Shown here: in pieces, positions 35,395 through 44,004 of the stretch | Numbering within the stretch: position 1 is the stretch's first letter | Layout: every line of letters starts with the position of its first letter | Source: Pseudomonas oryzihabitans | Lineage (GTDB): Bacteria > Pseudomonadota > Gammaproteobacteria > Pseudomonadales > Pseudomonadaceae | DNA: 64,000 bases | Direction: 5' to 3' | Assembly (NCBI RefSeq): GCF_006384975.1 | Contig: NZ_CP021645.1 | Coordinates: 4,740,001-4,804,000 of the forward strand | Program-made: the position numbers and the translations under genes | Notes under the pieces: generated by a model | Told to the model about the DNA's origin: nothing | The model's input: the letters and a program-made list of their open reading frames with translations, nothing else | Databases searched by the model: none

Positions 35395-36465
35395 TCAGGT
35401 GCGGGCGAGTTTCACCAGTTGTCGGGCCAGCAGTGGCCCGGTCAATACCACGCCGATCAGGCGCAACGCCTGCATGGCCAGCACCAGGCCGACATCGGCG
35501 TGGGCGTCCACCGCGATGATGGCCATGGAGTCCAGCCCGCCGGGACTGGTGGCCAGGTAGGCGGTGAGAAAGTCGACGTGCATCAGCCGGGCCATCAACA
35601 GGGCGGACAGCGCACAGAGCGCGATCAGCAGCAGCGAGGCGAAGATCATCTTCGGTAGCGCGCGCCAGACATAGCTGACCGTGGCGCGATCGAAACGCAA
35701 GCCCACGTAGCAACCCATGGCGCCATAGGCCACGGCGAGCAGGACATGGGGCAGGGTAATGTCCAGCCAGCCGTTGAGTTGCAGGAGGGTGCCCAGGGCG
35801 ATGGGCACGAGCAGGGCGCCGGCGGGAAACAATCGTCCACCCAGCCAACTGCCAACCAGAGCCACCACCAGCGTTAGCAGCAAGTTGACGGCGAAGTGGG
35901 CGTCCAGACTGATCGTCGTCGCCTGGTGACCGGTGCCGCTGCCTTCGGCGCCCAGCAACCGACCGACCAGGGCACTGATGACCACCACGCAGACCACCCG
36001 CACGTATTGCATGGTGGCGACGATGCGTGGGTCCGCACCGTATTCCTCGGCCATGGCGACCATGGCGGCAGCGGCGCCCGGCGTGGTGCCCCAGGCGGCG
36101 GTGCTGCCGGGCAGGCCGCCGAAGCGGACCAGCAGCGCGCCGGTCAGCAGGCTGAGCAGCACCGTCAGCGCCGTCGCCAGCAGCATCACCGGCCAGTGCT
36201 CGGCGACGGTGAGTAATACCGCGGCGGTCATGGCGTGGGCGATCAGGCAGCCGACGATGCCCTGGCCGGATTGGAACAGCCGCTTCGGGATCCGAATGGT
36301 GGCGCCGCCCACTCCGAAGGCGATGGCCGTGAGCATGGGCCCGAGAAAGAGGGCGGCCGGGACCTGGAGCCAACTGAGGACACCGCCCACGAGGGCGGAG
36401 CAGAGGATCAGGGCGAGCCATTGCAGCAGCAGGGAATGGGGCGCAGGGGTAGCGGGGGCGGACAA
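35395..36465 (-). CDS. AbrB family membrane transporter
   Basis: A 356-residue protein with about ten membrane helices in two AbrB repeats. Signature segments are LQVPAALFLGPMLTAIAFGV, PGSTAAWGTTPGAAAAMVAM in the first half and TAYLATSPGGLDSMAIIAVD in the second; the paired PGA/PGG stretches are diagnostic. Members are often misnamed ammonia monooxygenase and are thought to act as regulators or transporters of small anions. The substrate here is unknown. It stands alone on the - strand, 127 bases after betT. Confidence 0.88.
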   Translation of the reverse strand: MSAPATPAPHSLLLQWLALILCSALVGGVLSWLQVPAALFLGPMLTAIAFGVGGATIRIPKRLFQSGQGIVGCLIAHAMTAAVLLTVAEHWPVMLLATALTVLLSLLTGALLVRFGGLPGSTAAWGTTPGAAAAMVAMAEEYGADPRIVATMQYVRVVCVVVISALVGRLLGAEGSGTGHQATTISLDAHFAVNLLLTLVVALVGSWLGGRLFPAGALLVPIALGTLLQLNGWLDITLPHVLLAVAYGAMGCYVGLRFDRATVSYVWRALPKMIFASLLLIALCALSALLMARLMHVDFLTAYLATSPGGLDSMAIIAVDAHADVGLVLAMQALRLIGVVLTGPLLARQLVKLART

Positions 36466-36592
36466 GAGGGTCTCCGAACGACGAGGGACCGGTGAGGCGT
36501 ACCGACCCCGAGGCCGGCATGGGTCGGCCCTGGAGCGATTATACGACGTTCGTGACTTTCGATGGCCTTTCGGTCTTGGAAAAAACCATCTA

Positions 36593-38590
36593 CTAGCGCA
36601 CCAGATGCAGGAATTGCAGGTGACGTTCGTACTGGTCGAGCATGTCGTTGAGGATCTGCTCGCGGTTGTAGCCCACCAGGTCGTAGTCCTGGCTGCCCTC
36701 GGTCAGGTGCACCTCGGCGCGGTAGTAGCGGCGGTTCTTCAGGTGCAGGCCGCCCATGCCGGCACGGGCGAAGGAGGGGGTGAAATAGCCCTGCATGATC
36801 ACCTGGTAGACGAAGGGATGCTCTTCGCCGTGGCCGATGATCAGTTGCAGGTTGGCATTGGTGGCGTCGAACTGGGTGTCCACCACCAGGCCCTTCTCGC
36901 GGAACACCTCGACCATTTCTTCCATCGCCGGCCGCACGGTGCTGTCCATGAAGCGGTACACCTCGTCCCGCGAGGGGAAGTACACCGCCTGGGCCAGGCG
37001 TTGGCGCCAGCCGCCATGGCGCGCCTTGCCATTGGTCGCCACCGGGGCGAGGGAATGCAGCCGCGCCCGCTGGCGCTGGGTCTCCAGGTGCAGCGCCTTG
37101 TGCAGACCCCACATCATCAGCAGGACCACTACCGAGAAGGGCAGCGAGGTCAGCACCACCGCCGACTTCAAGGCATCCATGCTGCCGGCGAACAGCAGGC
37201 CGCCGGTCACCACCGCCACGGCGGCGCCCCAGAACACCCGCAGCCACTTGGGACCGTCCTCGTCCGCCTCGCCACCGGTGGACGACAGGGTGGAGAGCAC
37301 CACGGTGCCCGAGTCGGCCGAGGTGACGAAGAAGACGAAGCTCACCAGTACGGCCACGCTGATCACCACGCGGCTGGCCGGATAAGTCTCCAGCACCTGG
37401 TAGAAGGCCATGGCCGGATCGGTGAGGGCGGTCTGCGCCAGGCCGTTCATGCCCTGGCCGAGGACCAGCTCCAGGGCGCTGTTGCCGAAGATCGACAGCC
37501 AGGCCAGGGTGAAGCCCAGCGGAATGAACAGCACGCCGAAGACGAATTCGCGGATGGTGCGGCCACGAGAGATGCGCGCGATGAACAGCCCGACGAAGGG
37601 CGCCCAGGCGATCCACCAGGCCCAGTAGAACACCGTCCAGCCGCCCAGCCAGTCGGAGGGCTCGTCGTAGGCATAGAGATCGAAGCTCTTGCCCGGCAGT
37701 GCCGCGAGGTAGTCGCCGATGTTCTGGATCAGGGTGTTGAGCAGGTGCTGGGTGGGACCGGCGAACAGCACGAACAGCAGCAGGGCGACGGCCAGCACCA
37801 TGTTGATGTCGGACATGATGCGCACGCCCTTGTCGACGCCGGAGACGGCCACGGCGATGGCCGCGCCCATCATCAGCACGATGAGGATCAGTTGCACCCA
37901 GTGGCTATGGCTGATGCCGAACAGGTAATCGAGCCCGGCGTTGAGGTGCAGCACGCCGAAGCCCAAGTCGGCGCCCAGGCCGAAGATGGTGGCGATGATG
38001 CCGAAGGCGTCCACGGCGTGGCCGATGGGCCCATTGATACGCTTGCCGATCAGCGGGTAGAGCGCCGAGCGCAGGGCCAGCGGCAGGTTGTGGCGATAGG
38101 CGAAGTAGGCCAGCGCCATGGCCACCAGGGCGAACACGCCCCAGCCGTGCAGGCCCCAGTGCAGGAAGAGGATCTGCATCGCTTGGCGCGCGGCGGCCGG
38201 CGTACCCCCTTCACCCGCTGGCGGCTGGGCGAAGTGGGTGAGGGGTTCGGAGACGCAAAAGAAGAACAGGGTGATGCTGATGCCAGCGGCGAACAGCATG
38301 CCGGCCCAGGAGAGATAGCTGAATTCGGGTTGGTCGTGGTCGGCACCGAGCTTGATCTTGCCGTAGCCGGAGAGGGCGGTGACCACCACGAACACCAGAT
38401 AGAGCGTCATGGCCAGCAGGTAGTACCAGCCGACCGTATTGGCAGCCCAGGTCTGGGCTTGCAGCAGCCAGGCACCCGCCTGGTCGGGGCGGCTGATGAC
38501 GATCAGGGAAAACAGCAGGATCACCGCGGCCGCGCAGTAGAACGCGGGGGGATTCAGCCGTACGGTGCCGGATGAGGGCGTTGCACTCAT
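36593..38590 (-). CDS. betT: BCCT family choline transporter BetT
   Basis: A 665-residue inner-membrane carrier for choline uptake, supplying the precursor of the osmoprotectant glycine betaine. It has 12 membrane helices of the betaine/choline/carnitine type, with FLHWGLHGWGVFALVAMALA and WTVFYWAWWIAWAPFVGLFI (the tryptophan-rich substrate box), and the long cytoplasmic C-terminal tail (FPSRDEVYRFMDSTVRPAME) typical of osmosensing BetT. A BetI-like operator lies upstream at 38633-38648. The betIBA genes are not in the window. Confidence 0.93.
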   Translation of the reverse strand: MSATPSSGTVRLNPPAFYCAAAVILLFSLIVISRPDQAGAWLLQAQTWAANTVGWYYLLAMTLYLVFVVVTALSGYGKIKLGADHDQPEFSYLSWAGMLFAAGISITLFFFCVSEPLTHFAQPPAGEGGTPAAARQAMQILFLHWGLHGWGVFALVAMALAYFAYRHNLPLALRSALYPLIGKRINGPIGHAVDAFGIIATIFGLGADLGFGVLHLNAGLDYLFGISHSHWVQLILIVLMMGAAIAVAVSGVDKGVRIMSDINMVLAVALLLFVLFAGPTQHLLNTLIQNIGDYLAALPGKSFDLYAYDEPSDWLGGWTVFYWAWWIAWAPFVGLFIARISRGRTIREFVFGVLFIPLGFTLAWLSIFGNSALELVLGQGMNGLAQTALTDPAMAFYQVLETYPASRVVISVAVLVSFVFFVTSADSGTVVLSTLSSTGGEADEDGPKWLRVFWGAAVAVVTGGLLFAGSMDALKSAVVLTSLPFSVVVLLMMWGLHKALHLETQRQRARLHSLAPVATNGKARHGGWRQRLAQAVYFPSRDEVYRFMDSTVRPAMEEMVEVFREKGLVVDTQFDATNANLQLIIGHGEEHPFVYQVIMQGYFTPSFARAGMGGLHLKNRRYYRAEVHLTEGSQDYDLVGYNREQILNDMLDQYERHLQFLHLVR

Positions 38591-38632
38591 GAGGACTCCT
38601 TGCGAGCTGAGAGAGAAGGAATTCTTTTTTAC

Positions 38633-38648
38633 TTGATCGTTCGATCAA
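38633..38648. promoter_or_regulatory. BetI-like operator
   Basis: TTGATCG-TT-CGATCAA is a perfect 7-base inverted repeat, resembling TetR-type BetI boxes. Outside it, ATTCTTTTT and AAAAAGAAT add a second complementary pair (offset by two bases). It lies 42 bases upstream of betT and 23 bases upstream of the divergent response-regulator gene, so BetI-type control of both is possible. Confidence 0.6.
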
Positions 38649-38671
38649 AAAAGAATATCACAGGAGGGCTC

Positions 38672-39208
38672 ATGAGTGAACGCTTCGAGTCAGCCCGGCC
38701 GGGGAAGTTGCCGTCCAGAGGAGCTGTTGCTGCCGATTGTCGACTTCGCCCGCGGATGGCACGAAAGGTCCGAACCGAGCCGCTCCGGCAAAGTCTGTTG
38801 GGTATGAATCAGGCATCTTCCCCACTCGGCTCCTATCGTCCTCTGCTCTTGCTGGTAGAGGATGAGCCGTTGCTGCGGGAATTGGCCACGGAGGCCCTCG
38901 AAGCCTTGGTGGACCTGCAGGTGATCGCCGTTTCCACAGCCGATGCGGCCCTGAATTATCTGGAGCAGAACGGCGCGCGGATCGATGTGCTCTTTACCGA
39001 CGTACGCATGCCCGGTCGATTGGACGGCGAAGCGCTGGCCCAGCTGGTCGCCCAACGCTGGCCGCACATCCCGGTCATCCTCACCTCCGGTGATCGCCTG
39101 GCGGTCCCCCGTGGCGCCGGGCGCACCCGCTTCATGCCCAAGCCCTGGCACATCGACGACATGGCCAATTGTGTCAATGAGGCGCTGGGGCAGAGCAGGG
39201 TGGCTTGA
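38672..39208 (+). CDS. Response regulator receiver protein
   Basis: A single receiver domain (about residues 58-172) preceded by a basic N-terminal stretch. The receiver has LLLVEDEPLLRELA (acidic pocket), the phosphorylated aspartate in LFTDVRMPG, a serine in VILTSGD and the lysine in FMPKPW. No output domain is present. Two starts are possible: ATG at 38672, with a strong AGGAGG five bases upstream giving 178 residues, and ATG at 38804, which removes the arginine-rich leader but has no good ribosome site. I chose 38672. It is divergent from betT. Confidence 0.8.
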   Translation: MSERFESARPGKLPSRGAVAADCRLRPRMARKVRTEPLRQSLLGMNQASSPLGSYRPLLLLVEDEPLLRELATEALEALVDLQVIAVSTADAALNYLEQNGARIDVLFTDVRMPGRLDGEALAQLVAQRWPHIPVILTSGDRLAVPRGAGRTRFMPKPWHIDDMANCVNEALGQSRVA

Positions 39209-39281
39209 GTCTGGATCCGCAGCGTCCCCTCTTTTGACCTCCGATCCATGGGTTGTTGGGCCTAAACGACCGAGACGTTAG

Positions 39282-39307
39282 CCTGTGCCCTTATTTATTT
39301 GCACAGG
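39282..39307 (+). promoter_or_regulatory. Hairpin overlapping the ribosome site of the next gene
   Basis: CCTGTGC / GCACAGG pair around a 12-base A/T-rich loop. The 3' arm overlaps the probable ribosome site AGGGA (39305-39309), seven bases before the ATG at 39316, so folding could limit translation. The hairpin is visible; a regulatory effect is inference. Confidence 0.4.
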
Positions 39308-39315
39308 GACGCTGC

Positions 39316-39660
39316 ATGAACAAACGGATGCTGGGACTGCTTTTTGTTGCCCTTGGCCTTGTCGCGACCGAACACGCTGATGCGTTGGTCTTGGACGAGG
39401 CGAAGCCAGTCTCTGCGTTGGCTAACCAGCGAGGAGAGCGCATTCCAACGCCTTTCGCCAATACGGTCAGTCAGGCCAGCGCCTGGCAGGAAGCCCGAGG
39501 GCGTTCGGGTAGCAGTCGGCGCTCGTCCAGTAGGCGTAGCTATTCCGACTCATCTTCCACAGCCGACGATTGCTCCTGCAGTGGCGGCAATGTCTGTATC
39601 GGGCCTCGCGGCGGGCGTTATTGCATTACCGCCAGCGGCAACAAGAGATATGGACGCTGA
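39316..39660 (+). CDS. Small secreted protein with PBCV-basic-adaptor-like C-terminus
   Basis: A 114-residue protein with a signal peptide (MNKRMLGLLFVALGLVATEH, ADA). A Ser/Arg-rich linker (SGSSRRSSSRRSYSDSSS) is followed by a compact C-terminal motif: CSCSGGNVCIGPRGGRYCIT and SGNKRYGR. The GPRGGRY..ITASGNKRYG pattern matches the short PBCV-specific basic adaptor domain found in chloroviruses and tacked onto bacterial secreted nucleases. Four cysteines may form two disulfides. The start at 39316 is chosen because it begins the signal peptide. Confidence 0.75.
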   Translation: MNKRMLGLLFVALGLVATEHADALVLDEAKPVSALANQRGERIPTPFANTVSQASAWQEARGRSGSSRRSSSRRSYSDSSSTADDCSCSGGNVCIGPRGGRYCITASGNKRYGR

Positions 39661-39718
39661 CACCCAGGCCTAGGGACGAACCAAGCCCACCGAGACCGGG
39701 TCTCGATCAACCCGCCTC

Positions 39719-39757
39719 GTTGGGCTTCGACGATGGTGCCGTCTCAGCCCAACCTAC
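39719..39757. repeat. REP-like palindromic repeat
   Basis: GTTGGGCTTCGACGATGGTG, then a segment ending AGCCCAACCTAC, forms a hairpin of GTTGGGCT / AGCCCAAC. It is the same unit as the copies at 56289-56424. It lies between the small secreted gene and the convergent GH15 gene, a typical REP position. Confidence 0.75.
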
Positions 39758-39769
39758 CTTTGCTGCTCG

Positions 39770-41599
39770 CTACGGCTGCCATTGCGGATCCTTGCCGCTG
39801 AGCTTGCGGTCCAGGAAGAAGGCCGCGCTGATCAGCGCCAGATGCGACAGGGCCTGGGGGACGTTGCCCAAGGGATAGCCGCGCTTGTCTAGTTCCTCGG
39901 CGTAGAGTCCCAGGGGATTGGCGTAGCCGAGCAGCTTCTCGAATTCCAGGTGCGCCTCGTCCACCCGTCCGGCGCGGGCCAGGCATTCGACGTACCAGAA
40001 GGAGCAGGCGACGAAGGCACCTTCTTCGCCGTCGAGATTGTCCGCCGGGGTGTCGGCCGGGTCGTAGCGGCGGATCATGCCGTCGTAGGTCAGGTGCTGC
40101 TTGATGGCGTCGAGGGTCGCCAGCCACTGGGGGTCGGTGGCGCTGACGAAGCGCACCAGCGGCATCAGCAGCATGGCCGCGTCCAGGCTCTTGCCATGGC
40201 GAGTCGCAGTGAAATGACCCAGCTCATCGCTCCAGAAGTTGTCCCAGATATCGTCCTGGATCGCCGAGCGCGTCGCGTACCAGTGCTCGTAGGGCATCGG
40301 CAGGGAGCGCTTCACCGCCAGGCGCAGCGCCCGGTCGATGGCCACCCAGCACATCAGCCGCGAGTGCAGGAAGTGCTCGGGTTCGCCGCGCATCTCCCAG
40401 ATACCGGCGTCCGGTGTATTCCAGACCTCGCAGACGTGATCGATCATCCGCACCACGTGGCGCCAGCGCTGATGGGAGATGGCTTCGCCGTATTTGTTGG
40501 ATAGATAGACGGCGTCCATCAGCTCGCCATAGATATCCAGCTGCGTCTGTTTGTACGCCTCATTGCCGATGCGTACCGGGCTCGAGTCGGCATAGCCCGC
40601 CAGGTGGTCGAGGCTTTCCTCGGGCAGATCCAGGCCGCCGTCGAGGCGATACATGATCTGCAGCCGCTCCGGCTCCTGGTGGCTGTTCTCCATGCAGCGG
40701 CCGACCCAGTGGATGAAGTCCTTGGCCTCCTGGGTGTAGCCCAGACGCATGAAGGCGTAGACGGTAAAAGACGAGTCGCGGATCCAGGAGGCGCGATAGT
40801 CCCAGTTGCGTTCGCCGCCCAGGGACTCGGGCAGGCTGAAGGTGGCCGCGGCGGCGATGGAGCCGTGCTTGCAGGAGGTCAGCAGCTTCAGCGCCAGGGC
40901 GGAACGGGTGACCATCTCGCGCCAGCGACCCTGGTAATGGCTTTTGGCGGTCCAGCGGGTCCAGTAGGCCAGGGTGTCCTGGAAGCAGAGCTCGCTGTCC
41001 CCGGCCACCACCTGCGGATCCTCGGCGCAGCCGAAAACGAAGTCCAGGGATTCGCCCTGCTGCAAGTCGAACTCGGCGAAGGCGGCATTGCCCTCGACCT
41101 GCAGGGGGACCGGCGAGGCCAGGCGCAGGCTGGGCTGACCGTCGGCCTCGAACAGGGCGCCATCGTCCAGGCGCCGGGCGCGGGTAGTGGCGCGGGCATA
41201 GTCGTGGGCCGGTGCGCAATGCAGGCGGATGCGACCGTGGCCGGCGACCATCTGCACGCGGCGGACGATGCGCGGCTTGGTGTCCTCGGCGCTGCAGACC
41301 GGCATCAGGTCGGTGACCTCGGCGACGCCCTCGGCCGCCAGCCAGCGGGTCTGCAGGATATTGGTATCCGGCAGGTACAGCTGCTGTTCGCGGGCATCGT
41401 CCCACAGCGGCGCCAGGCTGAAATAGCCGGCTTTCTCCGAGTCCAGCAGGGAGGCGAACACCGACGGGCTGTCGAGGTTCGGCCAGCAGAAGTGATCGAT
41501 GGTGCCGTCGGTGGCGACCAGGGCGCAGGTGCGCAGGTCGCCGATGACACCGTGGGCGCCGATACTGCGGCGGGCGTGCACGGAGGTGGAATCAGCCAT
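39770..41599 (-). CDS. Glycoside hydrolase family 15 protein
   Basis: A 609-residue glucoamylase/trehalase-like enzyme. The N-terminal beta domain begins SIGAHGVIGDLRTCALVATD, then GTIDHFCWPNLDSPSVF. The (alpha/alpha)6 barrel carries GGERNWDYRASWIRDSSFTV, with catalytic-region residues in NWDYR and WIRD, and later DNLDGEEGAFVACSFWYVEC with the second glutamate pair. Substrates of related enzymes are alpha-glucans or trehalose. It overlaps the upstream SDR gene by eight bases, so the pair is one operon, a pairing I associate with pseudomonads. Confidence 0.92.
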   Translation of the reverse strand: MADSTSVHARRSIGAHGVIGDLRTCALVATDGTIDHFCWPNLDSPSVFASLLDSEKAGYFSLAPLWDDAREQQLYLPDTNILQTRWLAAEGVAEVTDLMPVCSAEDTKPRIVRRVQMVAGHGRIRLHCAPAHDYARATTRARRLDDGALFEADGQPSLRLASPVPLQVEGNAAFAEFDLQQGESLDFVFGCAEDPQVVAGDSELCFQDTLAYWTRWTAKSHYQGRWREMVTRSALALKLLTSCKHGSIAAAATFSLPESLGGERNWDYRASWIRDSSFTVYAFMRLGYTQEAKDFIHWVGRCMENSHQEPERLQIMYRLDGGLDLPEESLDHLAGYADSSPVRIGNEAYKQTQLDIYGELMDAVYLSNKYGEAISHQRWRHVVRMIDHVCEVWNTPDAGIWEMRGEPEHFLHSRLMCWVAIDRALRLAVKRSLPMPYEHWYATRSAIQDDIWDNFWSDELGHFTATRHGKSLDAAMLLMPLVRFVSATDPQWLATLDAIKQHLTYDGMIRRYDPADTPADNLDGEEGAFVACSFWYVECLARAGRVDEAHLEFEKLLGYANPLGLYAEELDKRGYPLGNVPQALSHLALISAAFFLDRKLSGKDPQWQP

Positions 41600-42395
41600 T
41601 GTCTTCGAATCCCGGATAGAGGCACATGCCGCCGTCGACGAAGAGGGTGGTACCGACGACGTAGTCGGCCAGGTCACTGGCGAGAAAAACCGCAGCGTTA
41701 CCGATGTCTTCCACGTGGCCGATGCGCTTGTAGGGGATCAGCTTGAGCAGTTCGCGGGCCTTCGCCTCGTCGTTGACGACGTCGGCGTTGATGGCTGTGG
41801 CGATGGCTCCGGGCGCGATGCTGTTGATGCGGATGCCCTCGGCCGCCACTTCCTGCGCCAGGCTGCGCATCAGCATGTAGATCCCGCCCTTGGACGCGGC
41901 GTAGTTGACGTGGCCGGCCCAGGGGATGACCTCGTGCACCGAACTCATGTGGATGATCTTGCCCAGGGCGCGGGAGATCTTTTCATCGCGGCCCTGTTTG
42001 CGGAACTGGCGGATGGCGGCCTGGGCACAGAGGAACTGGCCGGTGAGATTGGTGTTGATGACGGTGTTCCAGTCCTTGAGGGACATCTCGGTGACTGCGG
42101 CATCTTTCTGCAGGCCGGAGTTGGCTACCAGGATGTCCAACCGGCCGAAGGCCTCCAGGGTGCGGTCGAACATGGCTTGCACCGCGCTTTCGTCACCCAC
42201 GTCACCACCCACGGCAATGGCGCGGCCGCCGGCGTCCTGGATGCGCTGGGCCAATTCCTCGGCGGGTTCGGCATGGGAGTGGTAGTTGATGGCGACGGCG
42301 GCGCCGGCCTTGGCCAGGGCCTCGGCGACAGCGGCACCGATCCCGGAACTGCCGCCGGTGACCAGGGCGACCTGGCCGTTGAGGGAAAGCTGCAT
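41592..42395 (-). CDS. SDR family oxidoreductase, glucose 1-dehydrogenase-like
   Basis: A 267-residue short-chain dehydrogenase. The cofactor motif is TGGSSGIGAAVAEALA (TGxxxGxG), followed by VANSGLQ (an NAG variant), the catalytic serine in IIHMSSVHEVIPWAGHVNY and the YAASKGG Tyr-x-x-x-Lys pair. The pattern fits the glucose/sugar 1-dehydrogenase group. It is the first gene of the operon with GH15, overlapping it by eight bases; the hydrolase could release glucose and the dehydrogenase oxidise it, which is inference. Confidence 0.92.
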   Translation of the reverse strand: MQLSLNGQVALVTGGSSGIGAAVAEALAKAGAAVAINYHSHAEPAEELAQRIQDAGGRAIAVGGDVGDESAVQAMFDRTLEAFGRLDILVANSGLQKDAAVTEMSLKDWNTVINTNLTGQFLCAQAAIRQFRKQGRDEKISRALGKIIHMSSVHEVIPWAGHVNYAASKGGIYMLMRSLAQEVAAEGIRINSIAPGAIATAINADVVNDEAKARELLKLIPYKRIGHVEDIGNAAVFLASDLADYVVGTTLFVDGGMCLYPGFEDNG

Positions 42396-42478
42396 GTCCA
42401 GACTCCTGCGCGGAAAAGGTGTCTGACTGCTGACCGTCGCGCTGGCGTCTAGTTTCAGCCTTGGCGCGTTGCCGGATG

Positions 42479-43705
42479 TTAGGTCTGGACCGGCTCGTGC
42501 AGCCGGTCGCGCTGGGCCAGGCCAGGGAACAGCTTCATCCATACCCCCGTCACCACCAGGGTGCCGATGCCCCCCAGTACCACCGCCGGCACCGTACCGA
42601 AGAAATGGGCGGTGAGGCCGGATTCGAACTCGCCAAGCTGGTTGGAGGCACCGATGAACAGGCCGTTGACCGCGCTGACCCGACCGCGCATGGCGTCGGG
42701 GGTCTCCAACTGGACGAAGGAGGTGCGGATCACCACGCTGACCATGTCGGCCGCGCCCAGCACCACCAGGGTGAACAGCGAGAACCACAGCGAGGTGGAT
42801 AGGCCGAAGGCGATGGTGGCTACGCCGAATACCCCCACGGCACCGAACATGATGCGTCCCACGTGGCGATTGAGGCTGACGTAGGCGAGCAGGAAAGACA
42901 TGCCCAGGGCGCCCACCGCTGGCGCCGAGCGCAGGAGGCCCAGGCCCCAGGGCCCGGTGAGCAGGATGTCGGCGGCGAACACCGGCAGCAGGGCGGTGGC
43001 GCCACCGAGCAGCACGGCGAAGAGGTCCAGGGAGATGGCGCCGAGCACGTCCGGACGGCTTTTGATGAAGCGAATGCCGGCCAGCAGGTTTTCCAGGGTC
43101 GGTTTTTCCTTTTGGCTGGGCGTCTGCCGGGCGGGCAGGCTGGACACCAAGAGTACGGCTATTGCGTAGAACAACAGGGCCGGACCATAGACCCAGGCCG
43201 CGCCCAGGGCATAGAGCAGGCCGCCCAGCGCCGGGGCGATGATGGTGGCGCCCTGCATGGCCGAAGCTGCTGCGGCGATGGCGCGGGGAAAGATGGCCGG
43301 CGGCACGATATTGGGGAGCAGGGCCTGGGTGGTGGGTTGCTCGAAGGCCCGTGCGGTCCCCAGGCAGAAGGCCAGGATGAATATCAGGTCACGGGTCACT
43401 GCCTGGTTCAGGCTGCCCACCAGCAGCACCAGGGCGATCAGCCCCTGGCCGGTCTGGCAGAGGGCGGCGACCCGACGGCGGTCGTAGCGGTCGGCGACGT
43501 GGCCGGTGTGCAGCATGAACAGCACCCGCGGCAGGAATTCCACCAGGCCGACCAGGCCGAGGTCGAGCACGTTGCCGGTGAGGGAATAGAGGTGCCAGCC
43601 GATGGCGACGGTGAGCATCTGGAAACTGCCGGCGGTGCAGATGCGGGCGAACCAGAAGGCAACGAAAGGACGGTGGTGACGCAGCAGCAAGGTGTCGCCG
43701 GACAT
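42479..43705 (-). CDS. MFS transporter, EntS-like (MFS_3)
   Basis: A 408-residue carrier with 12 predicted membrane helices. Typical features are FWFARICTAGSFQMLTVAIG, GHVADRYDRRRVAALCQTGQ between helices 2 and 3, and later ADMVSVVIRTSFVQLETPDA followed by MRGRVSAVNGLFIGASNQLG, the MFS_3 signature also seen in the enterobactin exporter EntS. No siderophore genes are near, so the substrate is unknown. Start at 43705 is preferred; 43735 is possible. Confidence 0.86.
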   Translation of the reverse strand: MSGDTLLLRHHRPFVAFWFARICTAGSFQMLTVAIGWHLYSLTGNVLDLGLVGLVEFLPRVLFMLHTGHVADRYDRRRVAALCQTGQGLIALVLLVGSLNQAVTRDLIFILAFCLGTARAFEQPTTQALLPNIVPPAIFPRAIAAAASAMQGATIIAPALGGLLYALGAAWVYGPALLFYAIAVLLVSSLPARQTPSQKEKPTLENLLAGIRFIKSRPDVLGAISLDLFAVLLGGATALLPVFAADILLTGPWGLGLLRSAPAVGALGMSFLLAYVSLNRHVGRIMFGAVGVFGVATIAFGLSTSLWFSLFTLVVLGAADMVSVVIRTSFVQLETPDAMRGRVSAVNGLFIGASNQLGEFESGLTAHFFGTVPAVVLGGIGTLVVTGVWMKLFPGLAQRDRLHEPVQT

Positions 43706-43848
43706 GATCGAGGCTCGGGGAGGCAGAGGCGGCATCTTAAGCCACCTGTGGAGTTGTCGTCATACAACTACGGGTGCGACAGCCTGCCTAATGCGACATC
43801 GAACCACGTAAGCAAATGTATCCAGGAGGACTACTCTAAAGCCTGACG

Positions 43849-43862
43849 TTGATTCAGGTCAG
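43849..43862. promoter_or_regulatory. Anr/Fnr-like box upstream of cioA
   Basis: TTGAT-TCAG-GTCAG matches the pseudomonad Anr consensus TTGAY-N4-RTCAA at nine of ten fixed positions. It lies about 143 bases upstream of the cioA start. In P. aeruginosa the cio operon is controlled by Anr, so control by oxygen level is plausible here. Confidence 0.5.
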
Positions 43863-44004
43863 CTTTGCGATAGGCTGAAGACGCTAGTCAGGGTGGTTTT
43901 TTGCGCGTTTCGCTAGAACCGTCCGCATGGCAGTGGTTCGAACTTCGGTCAACGTCAACTCGATCGGCCGCTCTCGACGGCCGGCGTGCCTGAGAGGAAA
44001 AGTT

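Noticed and set aside
35933..38575. Very long + strand open frame opposite betT and the AbrB gene
   Set aside because: High-GC antisense shadow of two clear membrane-transporter genes; low-complexity His/Gln/Gly-rich translation without any domain.
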